Assembly (NCBI GenBank): GCA_965204245.1
Contig: CBDBED010000004.1
Span: forward strand, 60,084-124,083
From: JAAXIE01 sp965204245
GTDB taxonomy: Bacteria > Chloroflexota > Dehalococcoidia > Lucifugimonadales > JAAXIE01
Direction of reading: 5' to 3'
DNA: 64,000 nucleotides
In this document: positions 34,663 to 43,394 of the stretch, piece after piece
How the letters are laid out: the number at the start of each line of letters is the position of its first letter
Position numbering within the stretch: the first letter of the stretch is position 1
Notes under the pieces: generated by a model
What the model was told of the DNA's origin: nothing
The model's input: the letters and a program-made list of their open reading frames with translations, nothing else
The model's database searches: none
Made by a program: the position numbers and the translations under genes

Positions 34663-35898
34663 ATGACTAACCAACCAGCTAGCAGCAACCAGTCCCCACA
34701 GGAGCTTGCCCTTCAAGCCCTCATTATGGATCCCGACTTTGAACGCTTAGAAGACCTTCTGGCAGAGTTCAACTTGTTTGATGTGCTTGGCATTCAAAGG
34801 AGAGAGCTTCAGCACTCCGCATTCCTTGCTTGGTTGCTCAACCCAAAAGAGTCGCACGGACTGCGGGATTATTTCTTGCGCCACTTTCTCTTGTACGCAG
34901 CGGCGGCAGGTCGAGGGGACCTTACCCCTATTGACGTAGATCGCTGGAAACTTACTGACATGGACATTCAAGTAGTCACTGAGCGCCATAATATAGACAT
35001 TCTGATAGTCGATACGGATGACGAGTTCGTTTGCTTGATAGAAAATAAAGTTGGCGCCGCGGAACATGATGATCAACTCAGTCGCTATCTCGAAACCGTC
35101 GAGACCGAATATGGAGGTCTTACGGCCCTCCCCATATTTCTAACACCAGACGGCATAGAGCCGGCGTCGGAGAGTGATGCTGAACGATGGATACCCTTAG
35201 GCTACGATAAGGTTTTCTATATGATCGAGCACGTCTTAAAGATGCGGGGATCCACTATTAGCGCAAGCGTTGCTAGCTTCTTAGAGCAATACAAGAGGAG
35301 TCTTGGGAGGTACGTGTTGCAGAGTTCGGATAATATCGACGAACTTGCCCTACAAATCTACAACAAACACCGAACTGCCATCGACCACATTGTGAGCGCG
35401 ATGCCTGCAAGACAGGCCGTAGGTTGGAGGAACATAGACGAGGCCATCGAACAGTATGCACCTGACCTACGTCGTGACTACGACAGTAAGTCGTACCATA
35501 GGTTCTTCGTGCCGGGCCTTGAAGACATACCTGCTTTAAAACAAGGTGCCGGATGGACGGCATCGCAGCGCATCCTGCTCTTCGAAGCCAGGTATCCGAA
35601 CAGGGCCTTTGCCCTAGTCATCGGACCTGGCCCTCAAGACACGCGCAACAGGCTATATGAGTTGCTCCGAGGAGTACAAAGTGCGAGTATCCGTACCAGA
35701 CCGAAGCTTGCTGGAACATGGCATGCCATATACAGCAAGAGGTTGATTCCTAGTGGAGCGTCATACGACCTAAACTCGGATCAGGCTACACCACACATCG
35801 AGCGAGCGATCAAAGAATTCTACGAAAACGACTACTGGCCCATAGTGAACGCCATACGGGAGGAGTTCGGTTTGCCCGTAATCCCATCAACGGATTAG
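34663..35898 (+). CDS. PD-(D/E)XK nuclease superfamily protein
   Basis: 411 residues. The restriction-endonuclease-like core is visible: HSAFLAWLLNP at the N-terminus, then Asp112 in RHNIDILIVD and Glu127-x-Lys129 in FVCLIENKVGAAEHDDQLSRY, the D...(D/E)xK triad followed by the typical H..QL helix. This matches the PDDEXK_4 group of stand-alone nucleases seen in defence and mobile contexts. The remaining 250 residues are unassigned. Base composition and codon use are far less GC-rich than in the flanking dehydrogenase gene, so it is probably acquired. No methyltransferase or other restriction subunit adjoins (the nearby methyltransferase is small-molecule type). Confidence 0.8.
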   Translation: MTNQPASSNQSPQELALQALIMDPDFERLEDLLAEFNLFDVLGIQRRELQHSAFLAWLLNPKESHGLRDYFLRHFLLYAAAAGRGDLTPIDVDRWKLTDMDIQVVTERHNIDILIVDTDDEFVCLIENKVGAAEHDDQLSRYLETVETEYGGLTALPIFLTPDGIEPASESDAERWIPLGYDKVFYMIEHVLKMRGSTISASVASFLEQYKRSLGRYVLQSSDNIDELALQIYNKHRTAIDHIVSAMPARQAVGWRNIDEAIEQYAPDLRRDYDSKSYHRFFVPGLEDIPALKQGAGWTASQRILLFEARYPNRAFALVIGPGPQDTRNRLYELLRGVQSASIRTRPKLAGTWHAIYSKRLIPSGASYDLNSDQATPHIERAIKEFYENDYWPIVNAIREEFGLPVIPSTD

Positions 35899-35905
35899 GC
35901 TTCTT

Positions 35906-36664
35906 CTAGCGATCCGAGGAAGGGTTATCGCCCCTCAACACACCCACGAACAGGTTTCCCCCATATCCCCACTCACAGCCCGGCACCTGCCTCAACTCCA
36001 CCTCAAACCCGGCCTCCCGTATAAGCCGAAACCATGTATCCCGTGGGAAAATGCCAGTGGTGTGCCTGTCGTGTTCCACTGTCACTTGGCTTCCTTGTTG
36101 GAGGGTGTATACAAAGGTCGACTCCACTACCGTGCTGTCGGGCGCGATGTCTGGGAGGTTCTCCGCGACATCCAGAATGATGTCACCGTGGTCTTGGTGC
36201 CAGTTCATCGTATGCTTACCGGGGTACGTCTCGCGGAACCAGTCAGGTGCGGCTAGCAGTAGTCCGTTCGCCTTTAGGTGGGCACGGGCGCTGGCCAGTG
36301 CTTGAGTTATATCGTCTTCAGTGAGCATGTAGTCGATAGCATCGTAAATCAAGACGACATCGAACAGCGCATCGAGGCGGACAGTACGCATGTCACCGAG
36401 GTGATGTTCCACTGATGGATTCAGCCTCTTGGACAATGCCAACATGGCCTCGGAGACATCGACGGCCGTCGCGTCGTGGTCGGAGGTTAGATGGGAGAGA
36501 AGATGCCCTCCTCCCACTCCCAGTTCGAGGATGCTGTGTCGTCCCGGTCCCAGCTTCTCGCGGATGATGCCCAAATAGACCTCTTTCTCGTCAGCGTACT
36601 CTTCAGGAGGGCTGAAGAGGGGCCACAAATAGGAAAGCTCGCTGTAGAGGCGGGGAAGCACCAT
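35906..36664 (-). CDS. Class I SAM-dependent methyltransferase
   Basis: 252 residues from ATG 36664, chosen because an upstream in-frame ATG (36784) would overlap the preceding gene by over 100 bases. The SAM-binding motif is ILELGVGGGHLLSHL, followed by DATAVDVSEAMLALSKR (acidic ribose ligand), GDMRTVRL and FDVVLIYDAIDYML. It predicts methylation of a small molecule. The start lies 11 bases downstream of the MBL hydrolase stop, so they form an operon. Confidence 0.82.
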   Translation of the reverse strand: MVLPRLYSELSYLWPLFSPPEEYADEKEVYLGIIREKLGPGRHSILELGVGGGHLLSHLTSDHDATAVDVSEAMLALSKRLNPSVEHHLGDMRTVRLDALFDVVLIYDAIDYMLTEDDITQALASARAHLKANGLLLAAPDWFRETYPGKHTMNWHQDHGDIILDVAENLPDIAPDSTVVESTFVYTLQQGSQVTVEHDRHTTGIFPRDTWFRLIREAGFEVELRQVPGCEWGYGGNLFVGVLRGDNPSSDR

Positions 36665-36674
36665 TACCAGTCCC

Positions 36675-37547
36675 TTATAGGCCGGCCTGCCAGTATCGTC
36701 GCCCTTCCACTCGAACAATCCGCCCAAAGCCGGGCGCAGGGAAATGGCAACTAACCACCGGGGTGCCGTCAGCTTCCAATTCATTCAACAGCTTGTGGCG
36801 GGTCAACGTAGCCAAAGCTGGGTCGCCATCGAAAAGCGGCGTCCAGTGCTCCTCGGTCACCTGTGCCGGGTGAATCAGCACATCCCCCTGAATATAGGCC
36901 CGCTGGCCTCGCGACGAGACCACCACGCTCATGTGACCCGGCGTATGTCCCGGCGTGTGTACCGCCCGCACCTCGTCCGTAAGGTCGGAGTCGCCGTCGA
37001 GGGGGTCAATCATGCCGGCCCTGGCTATGACTTCAATGCATTCGTCCATATAGGGGTACCGGGAGCGGGCGTGGACTTCCGGTTGCCGAAAGTGGTCGAG
37101 GTCTGCACGGTGCATCACGTAGCGGGCGTTGGGGAAGGCAGGGACGAGCCTACCCTCGCGCTCGATGGAGTTCCATCCCACATGGTCCAGATGAAGATGG
37201 GAGAGGAACACGGTATCCACTTGGGCGGGATCGATTTTCTTCGCCGTCAGGTCGGCCCAAAGCTCGCCTTCTAGTCCGCCCAAATACTCGATTGGCCCCG
37301 GCCCATAGCCCGTATCGATGAGAATGGTCTTCCCTTGAGACCGCACCAGATAGCATCCAATCTCGATGTTCATGTGGGTGCCCCGTCCGCCGTCAGTAAA
37401 CGTGTCGGCATACCGCCCGCGAAAAGCATCCCAACCCTCATACGGCACATTCGGCCACAGGTCAGCCAAGGGCGTCGGATATACACAATTCATATCGGAT
37501 AGGGCAACGACCTCCGCGTTGCCCACCGTCATCTGGAAGTCACCCAT
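36675..37547 (-). CDS. Metallo-beta-lactamase-fold hydrolase
   Basis: 290 residues with HLHLDHVGWN (His117, His119, Asp121, His122), then AVHTPGHTPGHMSVVV and the late VVSCHFPAPGFG. This is the lactonase/AttM-like branch of the MBL superfamily, which hydrolyses lactones or thioesters. The leader has AGGAGGT 7 bases before ATG 37547. It is co-transcribed with the methyltransferase. A paralogue lies at 58184-58966. Confidence 0.86.
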   Translation of the reverse strand: MGDFQMTVGNAEVVALSDMNCVYPTPLADLWPNVPYEGWDAFRGRYADTFTDGGRGTHMNIEIGCYLVRSQGKTILIDTGYGPGPIEYLGGLEGELWADLTAKKIDPAQVDTVFLSHLHLDHVGWNSIEREGRLVPAFPNARYVMHRADLDHFRQPEVHARSRYPYMDECIEVIARAGMIDPLDGDSDLTDEVRAVHTPGHTPGHMSVVVSSRGQRAYIQGDVLIHPAQVTEEHWTPLFDGDPALATLTRHKLLNELEADGTPVVSCHFPAPGFGRIVRVEGRRYWQAGL

Positions 37548-37583
37548 GAAACGACCTCCTAAAAATGGTTGTACCTAGCGCTA

Positions 37584-37877
37584 CTACACCCAACCCATGC
37601 TTCCTCTTGAAAGGCGATTGACATAGACCACTGTGGCAATGTCATGGCTCTCGACGAACGCAACGACGACTCCCATGTGGGAAACCGCCCAAACAACCTC
37701 ACTCTCGGAGAGACCAAACTCGGCCTTATCTTCAGGGCCAAATGACCAGTCCACCCGTTGCTCGAGACGCCACTCGTCGTCCTCTAGGTTGGCTAGCGTC
37801 CCACCGAGCCTTCCTTTGTCTATGGGGCGCCATTGGGCAATAGTGGGTTCGATGAACTCAGGTAGGACGACCTTCAC
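37584..37877 (-). CDS. Small protein downstream of a Panacea-domain gene, candidate toxin
   Basis: A 97-residue protein from GTG 37877, whose G is shared with the last base of the upstream TAG stop. Visible features: LPEFIEPTIAQWRPI, RLEQRVDWSFGPEDKAEFGL and VSHMGVVVAFVESHDIATVVYVNRLS. No family recognised. The tightly coupled position after a Panacea-domain gene is the classic arrangement of a PanA-PanT toxin-antitoxin pair, in which the toxin partner is highly variable. The start is inferred from that coupling. Confidence 0.55.
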   Translation of the reverse strand: MKVVLPEFIEPTIAQWRPIDKGRLGGTLANLEDDEWRLEQRVDWSFGPEDKAEFGLSESEVVWAVSHMGVVVAFVESHDIATVVYVNRLSRGSMGWV

Positions 37878-38458
37878 TAGATGCTGAGTCTCTCCTTCAT
37901 CTCTTCCCAAGGGACTGTCTGCCCGGATTTCATTGCAGCAATGCCACGCTTAAGGTCCCGCCTCACCTGCGGGTCTTCACCCATACGCCTCAAAGCCTCT
38001 GGCTCCAGTGTTGGGAAGTAGTCGCATATGTTGGGAAGGGACTCGAAGTGTTCCCGAAGTTGTTGGTGGGTGATTGCAGCACCCGGCACAGAATGCATCC
38101 AAGGTGGCTCCTCATGGGTCTTCTCGACCAATTCCACCGCAGAATACTTTCCGTAATCAGTGTAGATACTATCCAGCAGTGTCTTCGTTGCAGAGTCATA
38201 CAACTCCATGTCCAAGTCCACAGGAGGAGGGATGGGAGCAGACTTGTAGGACTTGTACTTATTGTCCAAATTGGGAAGAACGGGGCCGTACTGCCAATGC
38301 TTGATATCGTCGTGAAAGAGCGGCCGTCCTTGGACTACTAAGGCGATACCCTGCGCGTAGTAGCATAGCTTCTGTAGTTTCAGATTAGTGATGGGCTCAT
38401 GATGGTTAGTGTCTTGGCACACTAAGAAATACTGGGCAACATCGTCCGCTCTCAGCAT
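37877..38458 (-). CDS. Panacea-domain (DUF4065, SocA-like) protein, candidate antitoxin
   Basis: 193 residues. The N-terminal Panacea domain is clear: MLRADDVAQYFL, PITNLKLQKLCYYAQGIALV and FHDDIKHWQYGPVLPNL. The conserved LKLQKL.YYAQG and W.YGPV patterns define the family, called PanA in hyper-promiscuous toxin-antitoxin systems. GGAGG lies 6 bases before ATG 38458. Its low codon bias fits an accessory gene. The partner is the small gene at 37584. Confidence 0.83.
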   Translation of the reverse strand: MLRADDVAQYFLVCQDTNHHEPITNLKLQKLCYYAQGIALVVQGRPLFHDDIKHWQYGPVLPNLDNKYKSYKSAPIPPPVDLDMELYDSATKTLLDSIYTDYGKYSAVELVEKTHEEPPWMHSVPGAAITHQQLREHFESLPNICDYFPTLEPEALRRMGEDPQVRRDLKRGIAAMKSGQTVPWEEMKERLSI

Positions 38459-38522
38459 GAGAAGCCTCCTCTACGCCTCCATCTGCAACCATTGTAAGCA
38501 CTGTCCTGATCTCTCGAAAGTT

Positions 38523-40874
38523 CTAGTTGTCATGTCTGGTACTCCCCTCCCCCTCCCGAATCAACTCCCGAACATAACTCGGGCTCAACGGCATGTCCCG
38601 TACCTGCACCCCCAAGGACGAGAGCGCATTCGACACCGCGTTGGCCAGCACTGCCCCGGTCGCCACAATTCCGCTTTCCCCCACGCCCTTCACTCCCAAT
38701 GGGTTCAGGGGCGACGGCGCCAAATCCAGTTCGAACACTTCAAGCTCAGGGACCTCGGAGCATGTTACCGTCAGAAAGTCCATGTAGCTGGCGCACAGAG
38801 GCTGTCCGTTCTCATCGTATGCCAGTTCCTCCAACATGGTGGCCCCGATGCCCTGCGCAGCTGCTCCCACAAGCTGCCCATGGGCCAGAATGGGATTGAT
38901 GATGGTCCCCACATCGTCCGCCATGACATAGCGCAGAATATCGACCTTGCCAGTCTCGGGATCGACGGTTACGTGGGCCACATGGCTGCCATACGAGTGG
39001 GGCAGCATGTGCGAGTGGAAGTAGTGCGTGGTCTCAAGTCCAATCTCTCCTTGATTGTACTGGCTGGTCGGCCCGGCCAACTCCAGCACCCTCCCCAAGT
39101 CCATGAGCGGGCCCTCAACCCGCGAACTCCTCCGATAGACCTGTCCCTGCTCGAATTCAAGCTCCTCCGGGTCGACATCAAGGTATCCCGCCGCAACCCG
39201 TAGGATTTTCTGCTGCAGTTCCTGCGACGCCAAATAGACCGCGCTCCCTCCCATCACCGCTTGACGGCTGGCATTGGTCCCACCGCCATGGGGCATCAAA
39301 TCCGTGTTCCCGCCATGCAGTGTGACGTAATCATAGGGAACACCCAAGCCCTGTGCGCACACCTGCGCCATGGTCGTCTCGTGCCCCTGCCCCAGCGTCG
39401 ATATCCCCATATACACCACCACTTGATCGGGGCCCTGCACCGTCACCTTGGCCGCCTCATACGGGGCCCCGCCAGCAGTGAACTCCACAAAAGAGCCAAT
39501 CCCGATGCCATGATACTTGCCGTCAATCAGCTTCCCCGCCTGCTCCTTCAGGTTGTCATAGTCGAGTGCATCCAGTGCAACCTGCAACGCTTGTGGGAAG
39601 TCGCCGCTGTCATAGATGGTGGGCGGGTTTTCCGGGGGGCGTATGATGCCAGTGTCATAGGGCATCTCCGATGCAGTGACCAGATTCTTCATCCGGAGCT
39701 CGGCTGGGTCGATGCCCAGATCCTGCGCCATCATGTCCATCAGTCGCTCGCGGGAGAAGGCGGCCTCATACATCCCCGGCCCCCGCAGTGTCCCCACCCC
39801 CGTCTTGTTGGTGACCACGCACAGGATGCGTCCCTCGAAGTTCGGCGTCCGGTAGGGGCCAGGCAGGTGGGTGATAGTAAGCAGAGGCACCACGCCGCCA
39901 TGAGTGCGTACATACCCTCCGTTGTCTCCATAAACCGCTGCCCGCATCGCCGTGATGGTCCCGTCCCGCTTGGCAGCAATCTCAATACGGCATGTCTGGT
40001 CCCGCGAATGATTGCACGAGACCAGATGCTCCCGCCGGTCCTCAATCCACTTGACCGGGCGCCCCAGCATTTTGGAGGCAAAGGGGATGATGAAGTCCTC
40101 CGGATAGAACTCCCCCCTCGCCCCGAAGCCTCCGCCAACATCAGGCTCAAAGCAATGGATGGCATGCGCCGGCATGTCCAGCATGGATGACAGAACGCCC
40201 CGGTTGAAATAAGGCACCTTGGTCTCCCCCCAGACCGTAAGCTCCTGTCGCCCTGGATCATAGGAAGCCACCAGCCCCCGAGTCTCCATCGGGTTGGCCG
40301 TGTATCTGGGTATCTGGAACTCCTCCTGCCGGGTGTACTCGGCGTTACGGAACGCCTCATCCACATCCCCCAGCGTCACCATCTGGTCGCAAGCCACATT
40401 CGTCCCATGCTCCTCGTGCAGCAGCACCTTCCCCTCATACGATTCTATGACGTTGGTGACCACCGGCAGAGCCTCATACTCAACCCGTATGACGTCAATG
40501 GCATCCTCGGCGATATGACGGCTCTCCGCGACCACCACCGCAACGGGCTCTCCCACATATCGCACCTTCTCCCTTGCCAGCGGGTGTTGCAGGAAGCGGT
40601 CCAAACCTTCAAGCGCCGATGTGCGCAGCGGTATCCGTCGTGGTGTCAAGTTGGCTTCCACATCCGCGGCGCTATACACCGCCACCACGCCCGGTATCTC
40701 CATCGCCTCCGACGCATCAATGGACCTGATAAGCGCATGTGCATGGGGACTGCGCACTATCGCGGCATGCAGCATGTGGGGCAGACGTACATCATCGGTG
40801 AAGCGCGCCCGGCCAGTGAGGAAACGCCGGTCCTCCTTGCGGAGAATGGGAGCCCCAATATAGCTTTGCACCAT
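38523..40874 (-). CDS. Molybdopterin-binding large subunit of a xanthine dehydrogenase family enzyme
   Basis: 783 residues: IGAPILRKEDRRFLTGRARFTDD, FEPDVGGGFGARGEFYPEDF (moco contact), QGHETTMAQVCAQGLG and the catalytic Glu region GVKGVGESGIVATGAVLANA. These match the CoxL/aldehyde-oxidase large-subunit fold. The active-site loop reads GTLRGPGMYEAAF rather than the CoxL AYxCSFR signature, so it is not form I CO dehydrogenase. Hydroxylation of an aldehyde or N-heterocycle is likelier. The usual FAD and [2Fe-2S] subunit genes are absent on both sides. Confidence 0.9.
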   Translation of the reverse strand: MVQSYIGAPILRKEDRRFLTGRARFTDDVRLPHMLHAAIVRSPHAHALIRSIDASEAMEIPGVVAVYSAADVEANLTPRRIPLRTSALEGLDRFLQHPLAREKVRYVGEPVAVVVAESRHIAEDAIDVIRVEYEALPVVTNVIESYEGKVLLHEEHGTNVACDQMVTLGDVDEAFRNAEYTRQEEFQIPRYTANPMETRGLVASYDPGRQELTVWGETKVPYFNRGVLSSMLDMPAHAIHCFEPDVGGGFGARGEFYPEDFIIPFASKMLGRPVKWIEDRREHLVSCNHSRDQTCRIEIAAKRDGTITAMRAAVYGDNGGYVRTHGGVVPLLTITHLPGPYRTPNFEGRILCVVTNKTGVGTLRGPGMYEAAFSRERLMDMMAQDLGIDPAELRMKNLVTASEMPYDTGIIRPPENPPTIYDSGDFPQALQVALDALDYDNLKEQAGKLIDGKYHGIGIGSFVEFTAGGAPYEAAKVTVQGPDQVVVYMGISTLGQGHETTMAQVCAQGLGVPYDYVTLHGGNTDLMPHGGGTNASRQAVMGGSAVYLASQELQQKILRVAAGYLDVDPEELEFEQGQVYRRSSRVEGPLMDLGRVLELAGPTSQYNQGEIGLETTHYFHSHMLPHSYGSHVAHVTVDPETGKVDILRYVMADDVGTIINPILAHGQLVGAAAQGIGATMLEELAYDENGQPLCASYMDFLTVTCSEVPELEVFELDLAPSPLNPLGVKGVGESGIVATGAVLANAVSNALSSLGVQVRDMPLSPSYVRELIREGEGSTRHDN

Positions 40875-41087
40875 CGCTTCCTCCTACTGCTGCACGGGCT
40901 TTGGGAGTGCGGTGATTATACAACCGGCCTAGCTGCCCTTCTCCCTCGCCCTGTCCCTTAGCTGAGCGGCACGATCAGCCGGAAGCCCCAACAATCGGCA
41001 CGACGCCAGCATAGCTATCGGCTACGTCCGTGCTATCATCACGTTACTAGGCCATCGCCTCATCGAGGCAATGGCCCCCATCCGGCC

Positions 41088-43253
41088 TTGCCCAGCCGTC
41101 CGAACCTCGGGGCCGGACATCCGGCACAAGCATTCGCGAGGAGTGCCGCCATAGATATCCTGCTGTCCACTGCCGCAGCGGATCTTTCCGAAGGCAGCGC
41201 CACGCTGCTGAAGGATTTCACCATTGCCATGGTGATTGCCGCCTTGGGCTTGGGCTTGGCCAGAATCACACGCCAGCCTTCCGTCCTCGGTTACCTGCTG
41301 GCGGGCGCAATAATCGGGCCGTTCACGCTGCCCACACCTCTCATCAGCGATTTGGATACCATCGGGCTTCTCGCTGAACTTGGACTCATCCTGCTGCTGT
41401 TCGGCATCGGTTTGGAACTTGGGTGGCGGCGCATCCGCAACATAGGCCTCCAAGTCATCGTCATCGGCGTCGTCGAAATCAGTGTCCTCACCCTCTTCGG
41501 CGTCTGGCTCGCCAGCATTCTGCCCGGCATCGACCCCGGCCACGGCCTTTATCTGGGAGGAGCGCTCGCCATCAGTAGTTCCGCCATCCTCCTTAAAGGA
41601 CTACGCGACAGAGGAAACCTTTACACACGTTGGGGCCAGACAATAGTGGGCATCCTCCTCGTGGAAGATTTCGTCGTGGTGATCTTGTTGACTGTACTCA
41701 GCGGCCTCTCGACAACGGGCACGACCAACCTCGCCGATGCCGGCCTGCTGGCTGCGAGGTTGGGGGCTTTCTCCATCATCATTCTAATGCTGGGCACGAT
41801 GGCCGGCGGCCGCGTGATGGACTTTCTGTCCCGGTTCCAATCCGACGAAACCCTCCTGCTAATTGCTCTCGGTGCCTGCTTTCTCTTCGCACTGTTCGCC
41901 ACTTTTCTCGGCTTGTCGCCAGCCGCGGGAGCCTTCCTTGTCGGCGTGGTAATCGGTGACACGCAGGTTTCAGGACGCATTAACGGAATGGTAGCGCCCG
42001 TGCGCGACATGTTCGGCGCCCTGTTCTTCCTGTCCATTGGAATGCTGATCGACTACCGCACTTTGGACGACTACATAGTCCCGGTCGTGGTGCTGGTTGC
42101 GGTATTCATGGCAGCCAAGATAGCTGCCAACACTGTGGGCTCAATAATGGCAGGCCTCGGCCCGACAGATGCTCTCCGGGTGGGAATGACCATGCCGCAA
42201 ATGGGGGAGTTCTCTCTAGCCATAGGGCGTTTGACTCCATCTACTCCGACAGGCGCTGCCGCCGTAGCTCCTATATTGTCCATTTGCACGGCCGTCACCT
42301 CCATATTGGCCCCGTTGACGAGTCGCTCCGCTGTGCCTTTGGCCGACTTGATCAGCCGCCGTGCTCCTGCCGTCCTGCGCGAGAGCATGCTTTCCATCAG
42401 GCTCGGCGTGGACGTGTTCTGGTCGTCCTTCTCCCAATCGGAGGGCTCAGGAAAAGGCTTTCGCGGCATCGGGCGTGGCATCCTCATCAACATGTTCATC
42501 ATTGCCCTCTTGAGCGGGGCAGGAACGGAAGTCCTTCACTTTATTCCCCAAGTATTCGGTGACCGCCTCCCTGTGTCAGAGGGAGTGGCGGGACTTTTGG
42601 TAGTCGGAATTTTTGCTGGCCTTAGCATCCCCTCCGCAATCGCCATCTGGCGCTCTCTGCACAGTCTGGCTGGAGTTGCCACCAGTTCGTCCGAGCCCCT
42701 CGACCATCAGCCCCAAGGTCAACAGCGCCGTGTTGCCCTCCGCACCATGGTTGAGTATGGGCTCGCCATGGTGTTCATCGCCCTCCTGTTCCTGTTGATT
42801 CTTCCTCTGACCAGCGAGTTGTTCGCCCTGAGTAGCTCGTCCGTCCCGGTCTCCCTCTTGCTGTTGCTATCGCCCGCGCTGGCAGTGGGCTTCTTTAGCT
42901 TCCGGCTCCACAGGGTATTGGAGCGTGCTGTCAGTCAGACCTTCACCTCCGGGGAGGAGGGTACAGGGCCGCATACGCAGGATACCGCGCAAAGGGCGCA
43001 ATCCAGAGACCTTCAGGCAGACGCACATGCCCCCTCGCTGCAACCAGCCGAGAACACCCTGCTACCCGAAGATAGCCCGCTTGCCCCCGCAGTGGAGCGC
43101 ATGCCGGAACGCGATGAGCTAGCGCATCTGCTGATGGGGGATGGCCATCACCATGAGCCGGCAAGGGATCATGACGAGAATGGTAGCGGGGGCGAAGCTG
43201 TGGAAGAAGCGGAAGGCACGGGAGAACGCAGGGATAGTCCGCAGTCAGGGTGA
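41088..43253 (+). CDS. CPA2-family cation:proton antiporter, KefB-like
   Basis: 721 residues. About 12 transmembrane segments over residues 35-420 include GYLLAGAIIGPFTLP, FGIGLELGWRRIRNIG and LLVEDFVVVILLTVLSG, the CPA2 pattern. A second hydrophobic group follows (about 460-620), then a 100-residue hydrophilic tail rich in His and acidic residues. No TrkA_N (RCK) domain is seen. The start is uncertain: TTG 41088 is used, but AGGAG at 41139 would suit a start near 41151, where only ATA is found. Predicted Na+/K+:H+ exchange. Confidence 0.8.
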   Translation: MPSRPNLGAGHPAQAFARSAAIDILLSTAAADLSEGSATLLKDFTIAMVIAALGLGLARITRQPSVLGYLLAGAIIGPFTLPTPLISDLDTIGLLAELGLILLLFGIGLELGWRRIRNIGLQVIVIGVVEISVLTLFGVWLASILPGIDPGHGLYLGGALAISSSAILLKGLRDRGNLYTRWGQTIVGILLVEDFVVVILLTVLSGLSTTGTTNLADAGLLAARLGAFSIIILMLGTMAGGRVMDFLSRFQSDETLLLIALGACFLFALFATFLGLSPAAGAFLVGVVIGDTQVSGRINGMVAPVRDMFGALFFLSIGMLIDYRTLDDYIVPVVVLVAVFMAAKIAANTVGSIMAGLGPTDALRVGMTMPQMGEFSLAIGRLTPSTPTGAAAVAPILSICTAVTSILAPLTSRSAVPLADLISRRAPAVLRESMLSIRLGVDVFWSSFSQSEGSGKGFRGIGRGILINMFIIALLSGAGTEVLHFIPQVFGDRLPVSEGVAGLLVVGIFAGLSIPSAIAIWRSLHSLAGVATSSSEPLDHQPQGQQRRVALRTMVEYGLAMVFIALLFLLILPLTSELFALSSSSVPVSLLLLLSPALAVGFFSFRLHRVLERAVSQTFTSGEEGTGPHTQDTAQRAQSRDLQADAHAPSLQPAENTLLPEDSPLAPAVERMPERDELAHLLMGDGHHHEPARDHDENGSGGEAVEEAEGTGERRDSPQSG

Positions 43254-43271
43254 TGGGAGCAACTGCTGTTC

Positions 43272-43345
43272 TTGACAGCTTGACCTGCGGGCGGGATGTC
43301 AAGGCGACTACTGCAAATTGACCCGCGGAGGCGGTAGTGCTACCG
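43272..43345. promoter_or_regulatory. Inverted repeats before the second Rieske oxygenase
   Basis: TTGACA (43272) and TGTCAA (43297-43302) form a dyad with a 19-base gap. A hairpin CGGTAG-TG-CTACCG follows at 43332-43345, 50 bases before the ATG. The first dyad could be an operator; no matching -10 is seen. Low confidence. Confidence 0.35.
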
Positions 43346-43394
43346 TCCGCGCCAAGGTCGCAAAGAACTCTCAATCCCTTCTCGGAGCCAAGCG

